DNA of 64,000 nt from JBALVO01 sp036961445 (GTDB taxonomy: Bacteria > Pseudomonadota > Gammaproteobacteria > Pseudomonadales > Halieaceae): assembly GCA_036961445.1 (NCBI GenBank), contig JBALVO010000006.1:1-64000 (forward strand), given 5' to 3'. The notes beneath the pieces are model-generated. The model was not told where the DNA came from. It did not search any database and saw nothing but the letters and a program-made list of their open reading frames with translations. Made by a program: the position numbers and the translations under genes. Below are positions 26,438-34,846 of the stretch, piece after piece. Positions within the stretch are counted from its first letter, which is position 1, and each line of letters starts with the position of its first letter.

Positions 26438-27030
26438 GCGAGCTTCCGTTATTTCCATTATCCAGTGTGCTGCTGCCCCACGGCCGCATGCCGTTGCAGA
26501 TATTTGAGCAGCGCTACCTGGACCTGGTGCGCGAGAGTATGCGATCTGACAGCACTTTTGGCGTGGTGTGGATACGCCGCGGAGCTGAGATCGCACAGCG
26601 TGGCCGTGCGGCGCCGGACTTGGGTGACTACGGCACCTGCGTCCGCATCGTGGACTGGGACCAATTACCCAATGGTTTGCTCGGTATCACGATTGAGGGC
26701 ACCCAGCGCTTTGAGCTGTTGGCAACCAGCGCCCGCAGTAATGGCCTGGTGGTGGGCCAGGTTGAGTTAAAGCAACTGCAGGACGCGACCCCGGTGGTGC
26801 CTGTTTGGCAGCCCATGGTCGATATTCTGCGCACCTTGGAAACACATCCCCATGTGCAGCGCATGAACCTGCAACTCGATTACAACAATGCCTGGCAGGT
26901 CGCCTATACCCTGGTGCAATTGCTGCCGCTGGAGGAGTCGTTGAAGTATGAGTTGCTGGAAATCGATACCATCGAGGATCTGATGCAGGAACTTGACGTG
27001 GTATTAAACCAGATCAGCGGCGAAGACTGA
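26434..27030 (+). CDS. LON peptidase substrate-binding domain protein
   Basis: A 198-residue protein made of the Lon N-terminal domain only: ELPLFPLSSVLLPHGRMPLQIFEQRYLDLVRESM and GLLGITIEGTQRFEL are typical. No AAA+ or protease domain is present. The start is a TTG overlapping the upstream stop. Such stand-alone domains are widespread; their role is not established. It ends the mpl-led operon, convergent with rnt. Confidence 0.88.
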   Translation: MSELPLFPLSSVLLPHGRMPLQIFEQRYLDLVRESMRSDSTFGVVWIRRGAEIAQRGRAAPDLGDYGTCVRIVDWDQLPNGLLGITIEGTQRFELLATSARSNGLVVGQVELKQLQDATPVVPVWQPMVDILRTLETHPHVQRMNLQLDYNNAWQVAYTLVQLLPLEESLKYELLEIDTIEDLMQELDVVLNQISGED

Positions 27031-27036
27031 GTTGGT

Positions 27037-27672
27037 TCAGGCGAAGTCCGGCAGCCAGCCACCCGACTCTTTCCAGCGGTTGACTATATCGCAGAACAAT
27101 TCCGCCGTGCGTTCAGCATCGTAGGCCGCTGAATGTGCCTCGTTGTTATCAAAAGAGATGCCGGCCTCAAGACAGGCCTTGGCTAATACAGTCTGTCCGT
27201 AGGCCAGGCCTGACAGCGTTGCCGTATCGAAAAACGAGAAAGGATGAAACGGATTGCGTTTGATGCCGCAGCGTTCCACCGCGGCATTAATAAAGCCCGC
27301 GTCGAAATGGGCATTGTGTCCCACCAGGACAGCACGGGTGCAGTGCTGGTCACGAATTTCCTTGCGGATCACGCGAAACAACTCCGTCAGGGCGTCCTCC
27401 TCTGAGACCGCTTCCCGAAACGGGTGGTAGGGGTCGATGCCGGTAAAGTCCAGCGCAGCCTGCTCGATATTAGCGCCTTCGAAAGGCTGGACATGAAAGT
27501 CGTAGGTGCGGTGTACTGCCAGCAAGCCGTCTTCATCCATGCGTATGGTGGTGGCGGCGACTTCCAGCAGGGCGTCGGTGGCGGCGATGAAACCGCCTGA
27601 TTCCACATCCACAACTATCGGCAGAAATCCGCGAAAGCGATCGCAGATGCGGTGTCCTTCAGATTCACTCAA
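27037..27672 (-). CDS. rnt: Ribonuclease T
   Basis: A 211-residue DEDDh 3'-5' exonuclease that matures tRNA and rRNA 3' ends. The acidic motifs are in VVDVESGGF, VGHNAHFDAGF and HSAAYDAERTAEL. The start is four bases from the pyrC stop, so the pair is an operon, as in Pseudomonas where rnt follows pyrC. Confidence 0.95.
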   Translation of the reverse strand: MSESEGHRICDRFRGFLPIVVDVESGGFIAATDALLEVAATTIRMDEDGLLAVHRTYDFHVQPFEGANIEQAALDFTGIDPYHPFREAVSEEDALTELFRVIRKEIRDQHCTRAVLVGHNAHFDAGFINAAVERCGIKRNPFHPFSFFDTATLSGLAYGQTVLAKACLEAGISFDNNEAHSAAYDAERTAELFCDIVNRWKESGGWLPDFA

Positions 27673-27676
27673 AGTC

Positions 27677-28723
27677 TCAGGTATCCTGGTCCGTAACGCG
27701 CCATTGTACCTCGTCCTGCGCCCGCAGAGGGGTTAGTGTTGTCATACCCAGTGGCAACTGGGCAGGCACTTGCCAGCTCTCTTTGCGCAGGGTGATGGTG
27801 TCGCTATTGCGCGGCAGGCGGTAGAAATCGGGGCCAAAATGCGAGGCAAACCCTTCCAGTTTGTCCAGGGCGTCCAGTTCCTCAAACACTTCGGCATACA
27901 GCTCTATCGCGGCATGGGCTGTGTAAACGCCGGCGCAGCCACAGCTGGTTTCTTTGCTGCCGGTGCTGTGTGGCGCCGAGTCAGTGCCCAGGAAAAATTT
28001 TGGATTGCCGGACGTGGCGGCTTCCATCAACTTCACCTGGTGAATATTGCGCTTGAGGATAGGCAGGCAGTAGTAATGAGGGCGGATGCCACCCACCAGC
28101 ATGTCGTTGCGATTATAGAGCAGGTGGTGGGCAGTTATGGTGGCCGCTATATTGCTGCTCGATTCCGTCACGAACTGCACAGCATCGCGTGTCGTGATAT
28201 GTTCCAGCACGATGCGCAACCCAGGGAAGCGCGCGCTAATGGGTGCCAGGTGGCGGTCGATGAACACCTGCTCGCGGTCGAATATATCGATATTATGATC
28301 AGTGACTTCGCCGTGGATTAAAAGCGGTAAATCTGCTTCTTCCATAGCTGCCAGGGTATTGAACAGTCCATCCAGTTTGGCCACGCCGGCGTCGGAATTG
28401 GTGGTTGCGCCAGCCGGATATAATTTGACCGCGTGCACAAACTCAGAGGCTGCCGCCAGCTGGATTTCAGCGGCATCGGTCTGGTCGGTCAGGTAGAGGG
28501 CCATCAGCGGTTCAAACTTGCGTGGCAAGCCGTCCATCGCAGCGAGAATCCTGCTCCGATAGGCCGCTGCAGATGCGACGCTGGTAGCCGGCGGCGTCAG
28601 GTTGGGCATGACGATAACGCGCCCGAAATAACGCGCCATGTCGGCGCAGGTGTGTAGCAGGGCGTCTCCGTCGCGTAAATGCACGTGCCAGTCGTCGGGG
28701 CGGGTAATGGTCAGTTCGGTCAC
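27677..28723 (-). CDS. pyrC: Dihydroorotase
   Basis: A 348-residue class II dihydroorotase that cyclises carbamoyl aspartate in pyrimidine synthesis. The first zinc histidines are in DDWHVHLRDG, the carboxylated lysine in AVKLYPAGATTNS, then LIHGEV, LEHITT and the catalytic aspartate in LGTDSAPH. It is followed by rnt on the same strand. The argG gene diverges from it across a 134-base spacer. Confidence 0.96.
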   Translation of the reverse strand: MTELTITRPDDWHVHLRDGDALLHTCADMARYFGRVIVMPNLTPPATSVASAAAYRSRILAAMDGLPRKFEPLMALYLTDQTDAAEIQLAAASEFVHAVKLYPAGATTNSDAGVAKLDGLFNTLAAMEEADLPLLIHGEVTDHNIDIFDREQVFIDRHLAPISARFPGLRIVLEHITTRDAVQFVTESSSNIAATITAHHLLYNRNDMLVGGIRPHYYCLPILKRNIHQVKLMEAATSGNPKFFLGTDSAPHSTGSKETSCGCAGVYTAHAAIELYAEVFEELDALDKLEGFASHFGPDFYRLPRNSDTITLRKESWQVPAQLPLGMTTLTPLRAQDEVQWRVTDQDT

Positions 28724-28857
28724 TGGTAGCCTTGTGGCGTAAGAGCAGGGGGTGAATGCTACAGTAAAGCCGGCGGCGCGGGAATACAGGGTGGGAATTG
28801 TCCCTTGCCGGGAGTAGAATGTGCGCCCTTTTAAGCAGAGCCTGCGTGGAGCATAAG

Positions 28858-30078
28858 ATGTCTGATGTAAAAAAAGTTGTCCTGGCCTATTCTGGTGGTT
28901 TGGACACCTCGGTCATTGTTAAGTGGTTACAGGACACTTATGCCTGCGAGGTCGTTACCTTCACCGCCGACATCGGACAAGGTGAGGAAGTAGAGCCCGC
29001 CCGCGCCAAGGCCCAGGCTATGGGTATCAAAGAGATCTACATCGATGATCTGCGCGAGGAATTTGTGCGTGACTTCGTATTCCCTATGTTCAGGGCCAAT
29101 ACCATTTATGAAGGCGAGTACTTGCTGGGCACTTCCATTGCTCGCCCTCTGATCGCCAAGCGCCTGATTGAGATTGCCAACGAGACCGGTGCCGATACCA
29201 TTTCACACGGTGCCACAGGCAAGGGCAATGACCAGGTACGCTTCGAGTTGGGCGCGTATGCTTTAAAGCCTGGTATCAAAGTGATCGCGCCCTGGCGGGA
29301 GTGGGACCTGGGCTCCCGCGAATCCCTTATGGCTTACTGCGAGCAGCACAATATTCCTGTGGATTTTTCTACTGCCAAGAAGAAATCACCGTACTCAATG
29401 GATGCCAATCTGCTACACATTTCCTACGAGGGCGACATTCTGGAGGAGCCCTGGTCCGAGCCAGAGGAGGATATGTGGCGCTGGAGCGTGAGCCCGGAGG
29501 CGGCCCCTGATCAGCCCACCTACATTGAGCTGGATTACGCGGGTGGCGATATTGTTGCGATTGATGGTCAGAATATGAGCCCGGCCACCGTGCTTGAGTA
29601 CCTTAACAAAGTTGGCGGCGCCAATGGTATAGGCCGTGCGGATATCGTGGAGAACCGCTACGTGGGCATGAAGGCCAGAGGCTGCTACGAAACACCCGGT
29701 GGTACGATTATGCTCAAAGGGCATCGGGCGATAGAGTCCCTGACCCTGGATCGCGAAGTGATGCATCTCAAGGATGAATTGATGCCGCGCTACGCCAGTT
29801 TGATCTACAACGGTTACTGGTGGTCACCCGAACGTAAAATGCTGCAGGTTGCCATTGATGACTCCCAGACCGTGGTCAGCGGCAAGGTGCGACTCAAATT
29901 GTACAAGGGCAACGTCATTGTCGTCGGCCGCCAGTCCACGGACAGTCTGTTCGATGAAAGCATTGCCACCTTCGAAGACGACGCCGGTGCATACAACCAG
30001 GCAGATGCCGAAGGCTTTATCAAGCTCAACGCGTTGCGCATGCGTATAGCAGCTAATAAGGGTCGCTCGCCACTGTAA
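28858..30078 (+). CDS. argG: Argininosuccinate synthase
   Basis: A 406-residue enzyme that condenses citrulline and aspartate with ATP in arginine synthesis. LAYSGGLDTSV is the PP-loop near residues 9-19; GKGNDQVRFELG and PYSMDANLLHISYEG are family signatures. The ATG at 28858 (MSDVKKVV) gives the standard N-terminus and follows GTGGAG. An in-frame extension upstream to 28798 does not look conserved. Confidence 0.97.
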   Translation: MSDVKKVVLAYSGGLDTSVIVKWLQDTYACEVVTFTADIGQGEEVEPARAKAQAMGIKEIYIDDLREEFVRDFVFPMFRANTIYEGEYLLGTSIARPLIAKRLIEIANETGADTISHGATGKGNDQVRFELGAYALKPGIKVIAPWREWDLGSRESLMAYCEQHNIPVDFSTAKKKSPYSMDANLLHISYEGDILEEPWSEPEEDMWRWSVSPEAAPDQPTYIELDYAGGDIVAIDGQNMSPATVLEYLNKVGGANGIGRADIVENRYVGMKARGCYETPGGTIMLKGHRAIESLTLDREVMHLKDELMPRYASLIYNGYWWSPERKMLQVAIDDSQTVVSGKVRLKLYKGNVIVVGRQSTDSLFDESIATFEDDAGAYNQADAEGFIKLNALRMRIAANKGRSPL

Positions 30079-30116
30079 AAGTAAGGGACGCGGTCAGTTA
30101 TTCCCGTCGTTGTTGC

Positions 30117-30860
30117 TCAGTGCTGCCGCGTCAGGGGAACAAAGCGCACGGGTAGCATTGAACGTTTTTCGATGTCACCCGTGGCACCGACTTCCACCAG
30201 CAGTAATTCCTGGTAACCGTGCTCCGCGCCGACGGGAATGACCAGCTTTCCCCCCGGTTTCAGCTGCTGTAATAACGGTGGTGGAATTTCACCGGCAGCG
30301 GCGGTAACGATAATGCCGTCAAACGGGGCATATTCCGGCCAGCCGGCATAACCATCTCCGGCGCGCACCGTGATGTTTGTGTAGCCCTGTAGGGTAAGCA
30401 GCTCGGCGGCAGTCGCCGCAAGTTCCGGCACGATTTCCACGCTGTAAACCTGCTTTACCAGGTGGGACAGCACTGCAGCCTGGTAGCCCGACCCGGTGCC
30501 TACCTCGAGTATCACATCGTTGGGCTGTGGATCCAGCAGGTCAGTCATGAGGGCTACAATCAGTGGTTGGGAGATGGTTTGTCCAGCTGCTATCGGCAGC
30601 GGCGTATTCTGGTAAGCAAGGTGCTGGTACTGCGGCAGTACAAATGCTTCTCGTGCCACGGCGCCCATGGCTTGCATTACCGCGTCGCTCAGTTCCGATC
30701 GACCGGTGTACTCAGCGGAGTCGCGCACAGACGCCCTGATGGCGTCCAGCATGGACTGCCGCTGTGATGGTATCTGTGCACTGGAAGAGCCGGATGCTGC
30801 CATCAAAATTACCAACGATAACCAGATGATTCCGGTTAGTTTACTGTGGTTACTGATCAT
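30117..30860 (-). CDS. pcm: Protein-L-isoaspartate O-methyltransferase with N-terminal signal
   Basis: A 247-residue PIMT. The SAM site VILEVGTGSGYQAAVLSHL, the acceptor segment YQNTPLPIAAGQTISQP, and PFDGIIVTAAAGEIP with LKPGGKLVIPVG are the family motifs. It repairs isoaspartyl residues. Unlike the usual cytoplasmic enzyme it begins with a hydrophobic segment ending in ASGSSSAQ, which reads as a signal peptide or membrane anchor. If exported it would lack SAM, so an inner-membrane anchored cytoplasmic form or a mis-set start must be considered. No internal start near residue 35 gives a better fit. Confidence 0.88.
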   Translation of the reverse strand: MISNHSKLTGIIWLSLVILMAASGSSSAQIPSQRQSMLDAIRASVRDSAEYTGRSELSDAVMQAMGAVAREAFVLPQYQHLAYQNTPLPIAAGQTISQPLIVALMTDLLDPQPNDVILEVGTGSGYQAAVLSHLVKQVYSVEIVPELAATAAELLTLQGYTNITVRAGDGYAGWPEYAPFDGIIVTAAAGEIPPPLLQQLKPGGKLVIPVGAEHGYQELLLVEVGATGDIEKRSMLPVRFVPLTRQH

Positions 30861-30947
30861 AACTTCAGTCTAGACGCTCTGCACATAAAGGCAATTTGAG
30901 TAAAGTCCAGACCCGCTAACCAGCCGGGTCCGGGGTGTTGGTGTTGC

Positions 30948-32870
30948 CTAGGGGTTATACCAGATGGGGGAGGTATAGGCGCGATCCTGGGTGGACACCG
31001 GCGCGTCTTCCGGAATCGCTACGCCGAACCGGAAGGCGTCATAGGTGGACCAACGCGGGGTTGGGATCTCGATTACCCTGGCGTAGTAAAAAGCCCGTTG
31101 CCTGGCATCAAAATCCGGGTCTGTCCACACTGTGCCAAGTTCAGAAGCACCGATGGTGTTGGTCCAGGATGCGGTTTTTGCATCTACCGTATTGCCCACG
31201 GCGGGAACTTTGCCATCCTTGCCGGGTTTCCTGTCACCAGACCACACCACGTCATAGACTTGCTCCCGCGTCTGCTTGCCATCGTGCCAGCCCTTGACCA
31301 TCTGGATGCGATCCAGGTTGGCGCCAATGGCGTCGCGCAGGGCATACACCATAAAGCTGGGCGCTTTTTTGCCAGCGGGTTTGGCCGGCAGGTCGCCGCC
31401 CATGGGCACGCCTTTCTCGTAGCCGACGAAAACCGGTTCGCGGTTGTCCAGGTCTTTTTCGGTATATTCCCAGCCACCGAACAGGCGAACCCGCATGCGG
31501 GTGCCGGTTGTGGCATAGACTTCCTTGCGGGCCATAGCATCAAATAGCGCTTCGCGGGTGTTGTCCGTTGCCCACACAGCGGCCAGGCCCGAGGCCACCA
31601 TTTGCCAGCCAAAGATGGTGCCTTGCTCGGTGGCCATGAAGGGGTGAGCCATCCGCTCAGGTGAGGGTTCGGCACCGGTGTGCTTGCCAAAGAAGTTTTC
31701 CTCCCGCGTGGTGGCCAGTGACGTGTGGCTGTCGGTGGCGCCGATCATGCCGTATTTGTAGGGATTGGTGCCGAATTTGGCCTGCAACTCCAGGCCCCGC
31801 TTCAAGCCTTCGCGAGCGTATTCACCCGCCAGCATGGCATCGGTTTTGGCCTCGGATACGTCGAGGTTGCCGATATCCCAGGTTTCATAGTTGGCGAACT
31901 CGTCATTGGGTGACAGGAAGGGGTGGCTCTCGCCGTCCCCCTTGATCTGCGTGGCCTCGTACAGAGGCTCCCGCTTGTCCCGTTGCTGCACGTATTGTTT
32001 ATCGATGGGCTCGCCGTCACTTTGTTTTTCCAGCGGGAACATAATGCCGTTGGACAGGTTGCCATTGTGCGCGATGGCCAGCAGCTGACCGCCGGTTTTC
32101 TTCTCGTACTTGTCCATCCACGCCCACAGATTGCGCGGTGTGGTGCTGCCCAGGGGAGCGCCGGCTGTGTAGGGGACCATCTGGCCGCCCTTGTCACCAT
32201 TATCGCGATAGACAACGACCCGGTGCAGATTGTTACCCGTTACCAGCGAGGTCCATTCGTAGCCGATGAAGGCGGTGAAGCGGCCCGGTTCATTATACTG
32301 TTCAGCGGCTTTCACGGTTTTTGCCCAGGCGCTTTTGTACGACGCTGAATCCGGTGAGTAGATCAGTTCGGGTGGAAACTTGTCCTGCGAAAACAGGCCG
32401 ATAAGTTCCAATGCAACCCCCCCGCCCTTACCGGCCTTGATGCGTTCGTACCAGTCCTTACCGGTGGGGTCAGACAGGATATGCGGGGCCCCGGCGACCA
32501 GGTCAGGGAAGAAGCCCATATTGTCCGAATGATCAGCGATTACCAGGAAGTCCAGCGGTTGTGCCAGGCGTATCGGTCCGCCCCGGGTTGAGTCCACCTG
32601 TTCGCCGCGGGCCAGCCGATAGGCCGAATCCAGCCCCAGTCGATTGCCGAAGGCGCCCGCGTCCATGGAAATGTCAGTGTGTAAGTGGGTGTCGCCAAAA
32701 TACACGTCAGTGGCAAAATCCCGCCTGGCATAGGGCGAATAGGCCTTGCCGGTGTAAGCGGTGGACAGGATCTGCTTGTCTGGTGGTACCGGTATCTGGG
32801 CCATCGTGGCCAGTGAGTAGCCTGACAGCAGCGCCGCTATAAGGGCGACCTTCGCTGGTTTGTATTGCAT
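30948..32870 (-). CDS. Secreted DUF3604 protein (PHP-like)
   Basis: A 640-residue protein with a signal peptide (ALIAALLSGYSLATMAQ). Metal-ligand-like segments follow: VYFGDTHLHTDIS, DFLVIADHSDNMGFF, AIAHNGNLSNG and MIGATDSHTS. These are the DUF3604 landmarks, a family resembling PHP phosphoesterases; no substrate is known. The ATG at 32870 has GGAG six bases upstream and is preferred over one 21 bases further. It is a single gene with no operon partner. Confidence 0.85.
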   Translation of the reverse strand: MQYKPAKVALIAALLSGYSLATMAQIPVPPDKQILSTAYTGKAYSPYARRDFATDVYFGDTHLHTDISMDAGAFGNRLGLDSAYRLARGEQVDSTRGGPIRLAQPLDFLVIADHSDNMGFFPDLVAGAPHILSDPTGKDWYERIKAGKGGGVALELIGLFSQDKFPPELIYSPDSASYKSAWAKTVKAAEQYNEPGRFTAFIGYEWTSLVTGNNLHRVVVYRDNGDKGGQMVPYTAGAPLGSTTPRNLWAWMDKYEKKTGGQLLAIAHNGNLSNGIMFPLEKQSDGEPIDKQYVQQRDKREPLYEATQIKGDGESHPFLSPNDEFANYETWDIGNLDVSEAKTDAMLAGEYAREGLKRGLELQAKFGTNPYKYGMIGATDSHTSLATTREENFFGKHTGAEPSPERMAHPFMATEQGTIFGWQMVASGLAAVWATDNTREALFDAMARKEVYATTGTRMRVRLFGGWEYTEKDLDNREPVFVGYEKGVPMGGDLPAKPAGKKAPSFMVYALRDAIGANLDRIQMVKGWHDGKQTREQVYDVVWSGDRKPGKDGKVPAVGNTVDAKTASWTNTIGASELGTVWTDPDFDARQRAFYYARVIEIPTPRWSTYDAFRFGVAIPEDAPVSTQDRAYTSPIWYNP

Positions 32871-33097
32871 GGGTAACTCCATTGGGTTCAAATTTTGTTA
32901 TAGCTTTCGCTAGAATAATAGGTGAAATCGGGCAGATAACAAGTATGTGCGCGGTGTGCACGAGCGCACCTGCAGCCTCTGCCTGCACCCGCATAGGCTC
33001 TTGCTGTTCTCCCTTGTTTTTCACGGCCCGATCTATATGCTGATCTCATATTTTTGCCGGGTTTGCCGCCATTTTTCGCTCTCTTGTCAGTCTGTCG

Positions 33098-34048
33098 TTG
33101 TTATTGACGTTGATCACAGTGATCCTGAGTGCCTATATTCGTCTGGCGGAAGTGGGCATCGGTTGTGAGGACTGGCCTGCATGCTACGCTCAGCTGAACC
33201 CCGCCACGGAAAAGAGGGGTATCACGGTACTCACCGCTGACGGACAGGATATGGCGCACCAGAGCGCACGGATCGCGCACCGCTATATCGCGAGTATTCT
33301 CGGTCTGTTTATAGTCGCCATCTTCCTGCTTGCCCTGCGCCAGGGTAGTGCACGCGCCACCGGTGTATTAGTCCCGCTGTCTATCTTTGTTATCACTGTC
33401 TTTCTCTCTTTGCTGGGCTATTACACGCCCACACGCAGTAATCCGCTGATTACCATGGGTAACCTGTTGGGCGGCATGGGGCTGCTGGGTCTGTTGTGGT
33501 GGCTGATGCAGCGCGATACCGGTGCTGTGGAACTGCCGGCAAAGATTATGGCTTACCGGCCATTGGCCATTGCGGCACTCGCCCTGGTGATGTTGCAAAT
33601 TATTCTGGGAGGTTGGAGTAGCGCCAATTATGCGTCCGCCAGCTGCCCGGGTCTTTTGAGTTGTGAAAGTAACGCACTCGCAAGCGGGCATGCGGGCGAT
33701 GTCTTCAATCCATTTCGGGAGATTGTTGTGGATAGTTCGGGGCAGTCCGAGCGAGCTGACTCTCTGGGCCTGCTCAGTATGGTGCATCGCCTGTTTGCCG
33801 TGCTCACGGCCGCTTACCTGGCCTGGATGGTACGCACGCTAAAAACAGAGTCGGCACTGACGGGCACGATTCTGGCACTCTCGGTGTTCTCTATCGGCCA
33901 GATTGTCGTTGGTGTGAGTATGATCTGGTTGCATCTGCCGCTGTTTATGGTGACCTTGCACAATGCGCTCGCGGCGGGTTTATTCCTCAGCACTATTAAT
34001 CTGCTGCATCGACTGACTCCTGCAATAGCGTCTCGACCTCCTGGCTGA
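33098..34048 (+). CDS. ctaA: Heme A synthase (CtaA/COX15 family)
   Basis: A ~316-residue eight-helix protein that oxidises heme O to heme A. RLAEVGIGCEDWPACYAQL is the N-terminal signature; heme-ligand histidines fit AHRYIAS, MVHRLFA and TLHNALAA. No in-frame ATG precedes the first helix: TTG at 33098 is used, but the homologous N-terminus seems to begin about nine codons earlier at an ATT (33071). It ends convergently with the TlpA gene, overlapping by 53 bases. Its presence beside the heme-copper operon suggests an a-type heme there; ctaB is not in the window. Confidence 0.88.
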   Translation: MLLTLITVILSAYIRLAEVGIGCEDWPACYAQLNPATEKRGITVLTADGQDMAHQSARIAHRYIASILGLFIVAIFLLALRQGSARATGVLVPLSIFVITVFLSLLGYYTPTRSNPLITMGNLLGGMGLLGLLWWLMQRDTGAVELPAKIMAYRPLAIAALALVMLQIILGGWSSANYASASCPGLLSCESNALASGHAGDVFNPFREIVVDSSGQSERADSLGLLSMVHRLFAVLTAAYLAWMVRTLKTESALTGTILALSVFSIGQIVVGVSMIWLHLPLFMVTLHNALAAGLFLSTINLLHRLTPAIASRPPG

Positions 34049-34535
34049 TGGCGCCCACATCGGCCAGATTGAAGCCTAGCCCGGAATAGCGAATCTTGCC
34101 CCCGCGATCCACGATGAAATGGGTTGGAAAGCCCGGTACGCGGTACAGCTTGCTCACCGTGCGGTCCTGGTCATACACCAAAGGGAAGGGCAGGTCATGA
34201 TCTGCGGCAAATTGGCGTGCCGCTGCAATATCATCATCGACGTTAATGCCTATTATCTGCAGGCCCGACTGCTGGTGTCGTTGCCACAGTTGCGCCAGGT
34301 AGGGCATTTCCTGGCGGCAGGGTACACACCAGGATGCCCAGAAAGTCAGGTAGACCACGTCACCGCGATAGTCTTCAAGTGACAAACTGTCAGTGGAAGC
34401 CAGCGATGGCAGGGTGAAGGCCTTTGCTTCCTGCGCTTCGAAACGTTGCTCGCTACATGCGGCCACCAGTGTAATTGCCAGCAGCAACAAGCCGAGTCGC
34501 CAGCGCGTGATGCCATATTTCCTGTTACATATCAT
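33996..34535 (-). CDS. TlpA/ResA-type thioredoxin lipoprotein
   Basis: A 179-residue protein with a lipoprotein signal ending in LVAAC and a thioredoxin fold with active site W-C-V-P-C (FWASWCVPCRQEMPYL). Such proteins reduce disulfides in the periplasm during cytochrome c and CuA assembly. It lies downstream of the heme-copper operon on the same strand, separated by 212 bases. A role in maturing NorY CuA or NirS heme c is inferred from position. Confidence 0.88.
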   Translation of the reverse strand: MICNRKYGITRWRLGLLLLAITLVAACSEQRFEAQEAKAFTLPSLASTDSLSLEDYRGDVVYLTFWASWCVPCRQEMPYLAQLWQRHQQSGLQIIGINVDDDIAAARQFAADHDLPFPLVYDQDRTVSKLYRVPGFPTHFIVDRGGKIRYSGLGFNLADVGAISQEVETLLQESVDAAD

Positions 34536-34591
34536 TGTCTTGTTGCTCCGCTTACTGCACCATTCCCCGAATCAAAGAGCGGGGGTCTGTT

Positions 34592-34846
34592 GTGGAAATA
34601 ATTCTCTTTACCGTGGTCGGTATCGTGCTCTATGTCGTCACCGGGCAGCTACTGGCTATGCTGGAAAAAATGCACGGAGATCCACTGCCGCAACGCAATA
34701 TTTTATTTTTTGTGATCATTTTGGCACTATCACTGCCGTCCTTCAGTTTACTGCGCAGCCTGTTGGGGGCGGATGAGGGCCCGCAACACGATTATCAGGA
34801 ACAACAGGCCACCGATGGAGGAAACCAGCCCTCCGAATCCCATTAA
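34592..34846 (+). CDS. Small two-helix membrane protein, unknown
   Basis: An 84-residue frame from GTG at 34592, preceded by GGGGGT. Two hydrophobic segments (IILFTVVGIVLYVVTGQLL and ILFFVIILALSLPSFSLL) flank a short charged loop, and the tail is rich in Gln, Asp and Glu. It runs opposite to the heme-copper operon and its last 99 bases overlap the end of the subunit I-like gene. I do not recognise the family; it may be a spurious frame, though composition looks like a real membrane protein. Confidence 0.5.
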   Translation: MEIILFTVVGIVLYVVTGQLLAMLEKMHGDPLPQRNILFFVIILALSLPSFSLLRSLLGADEGPQHDYQEQQATDGGNQPSESH

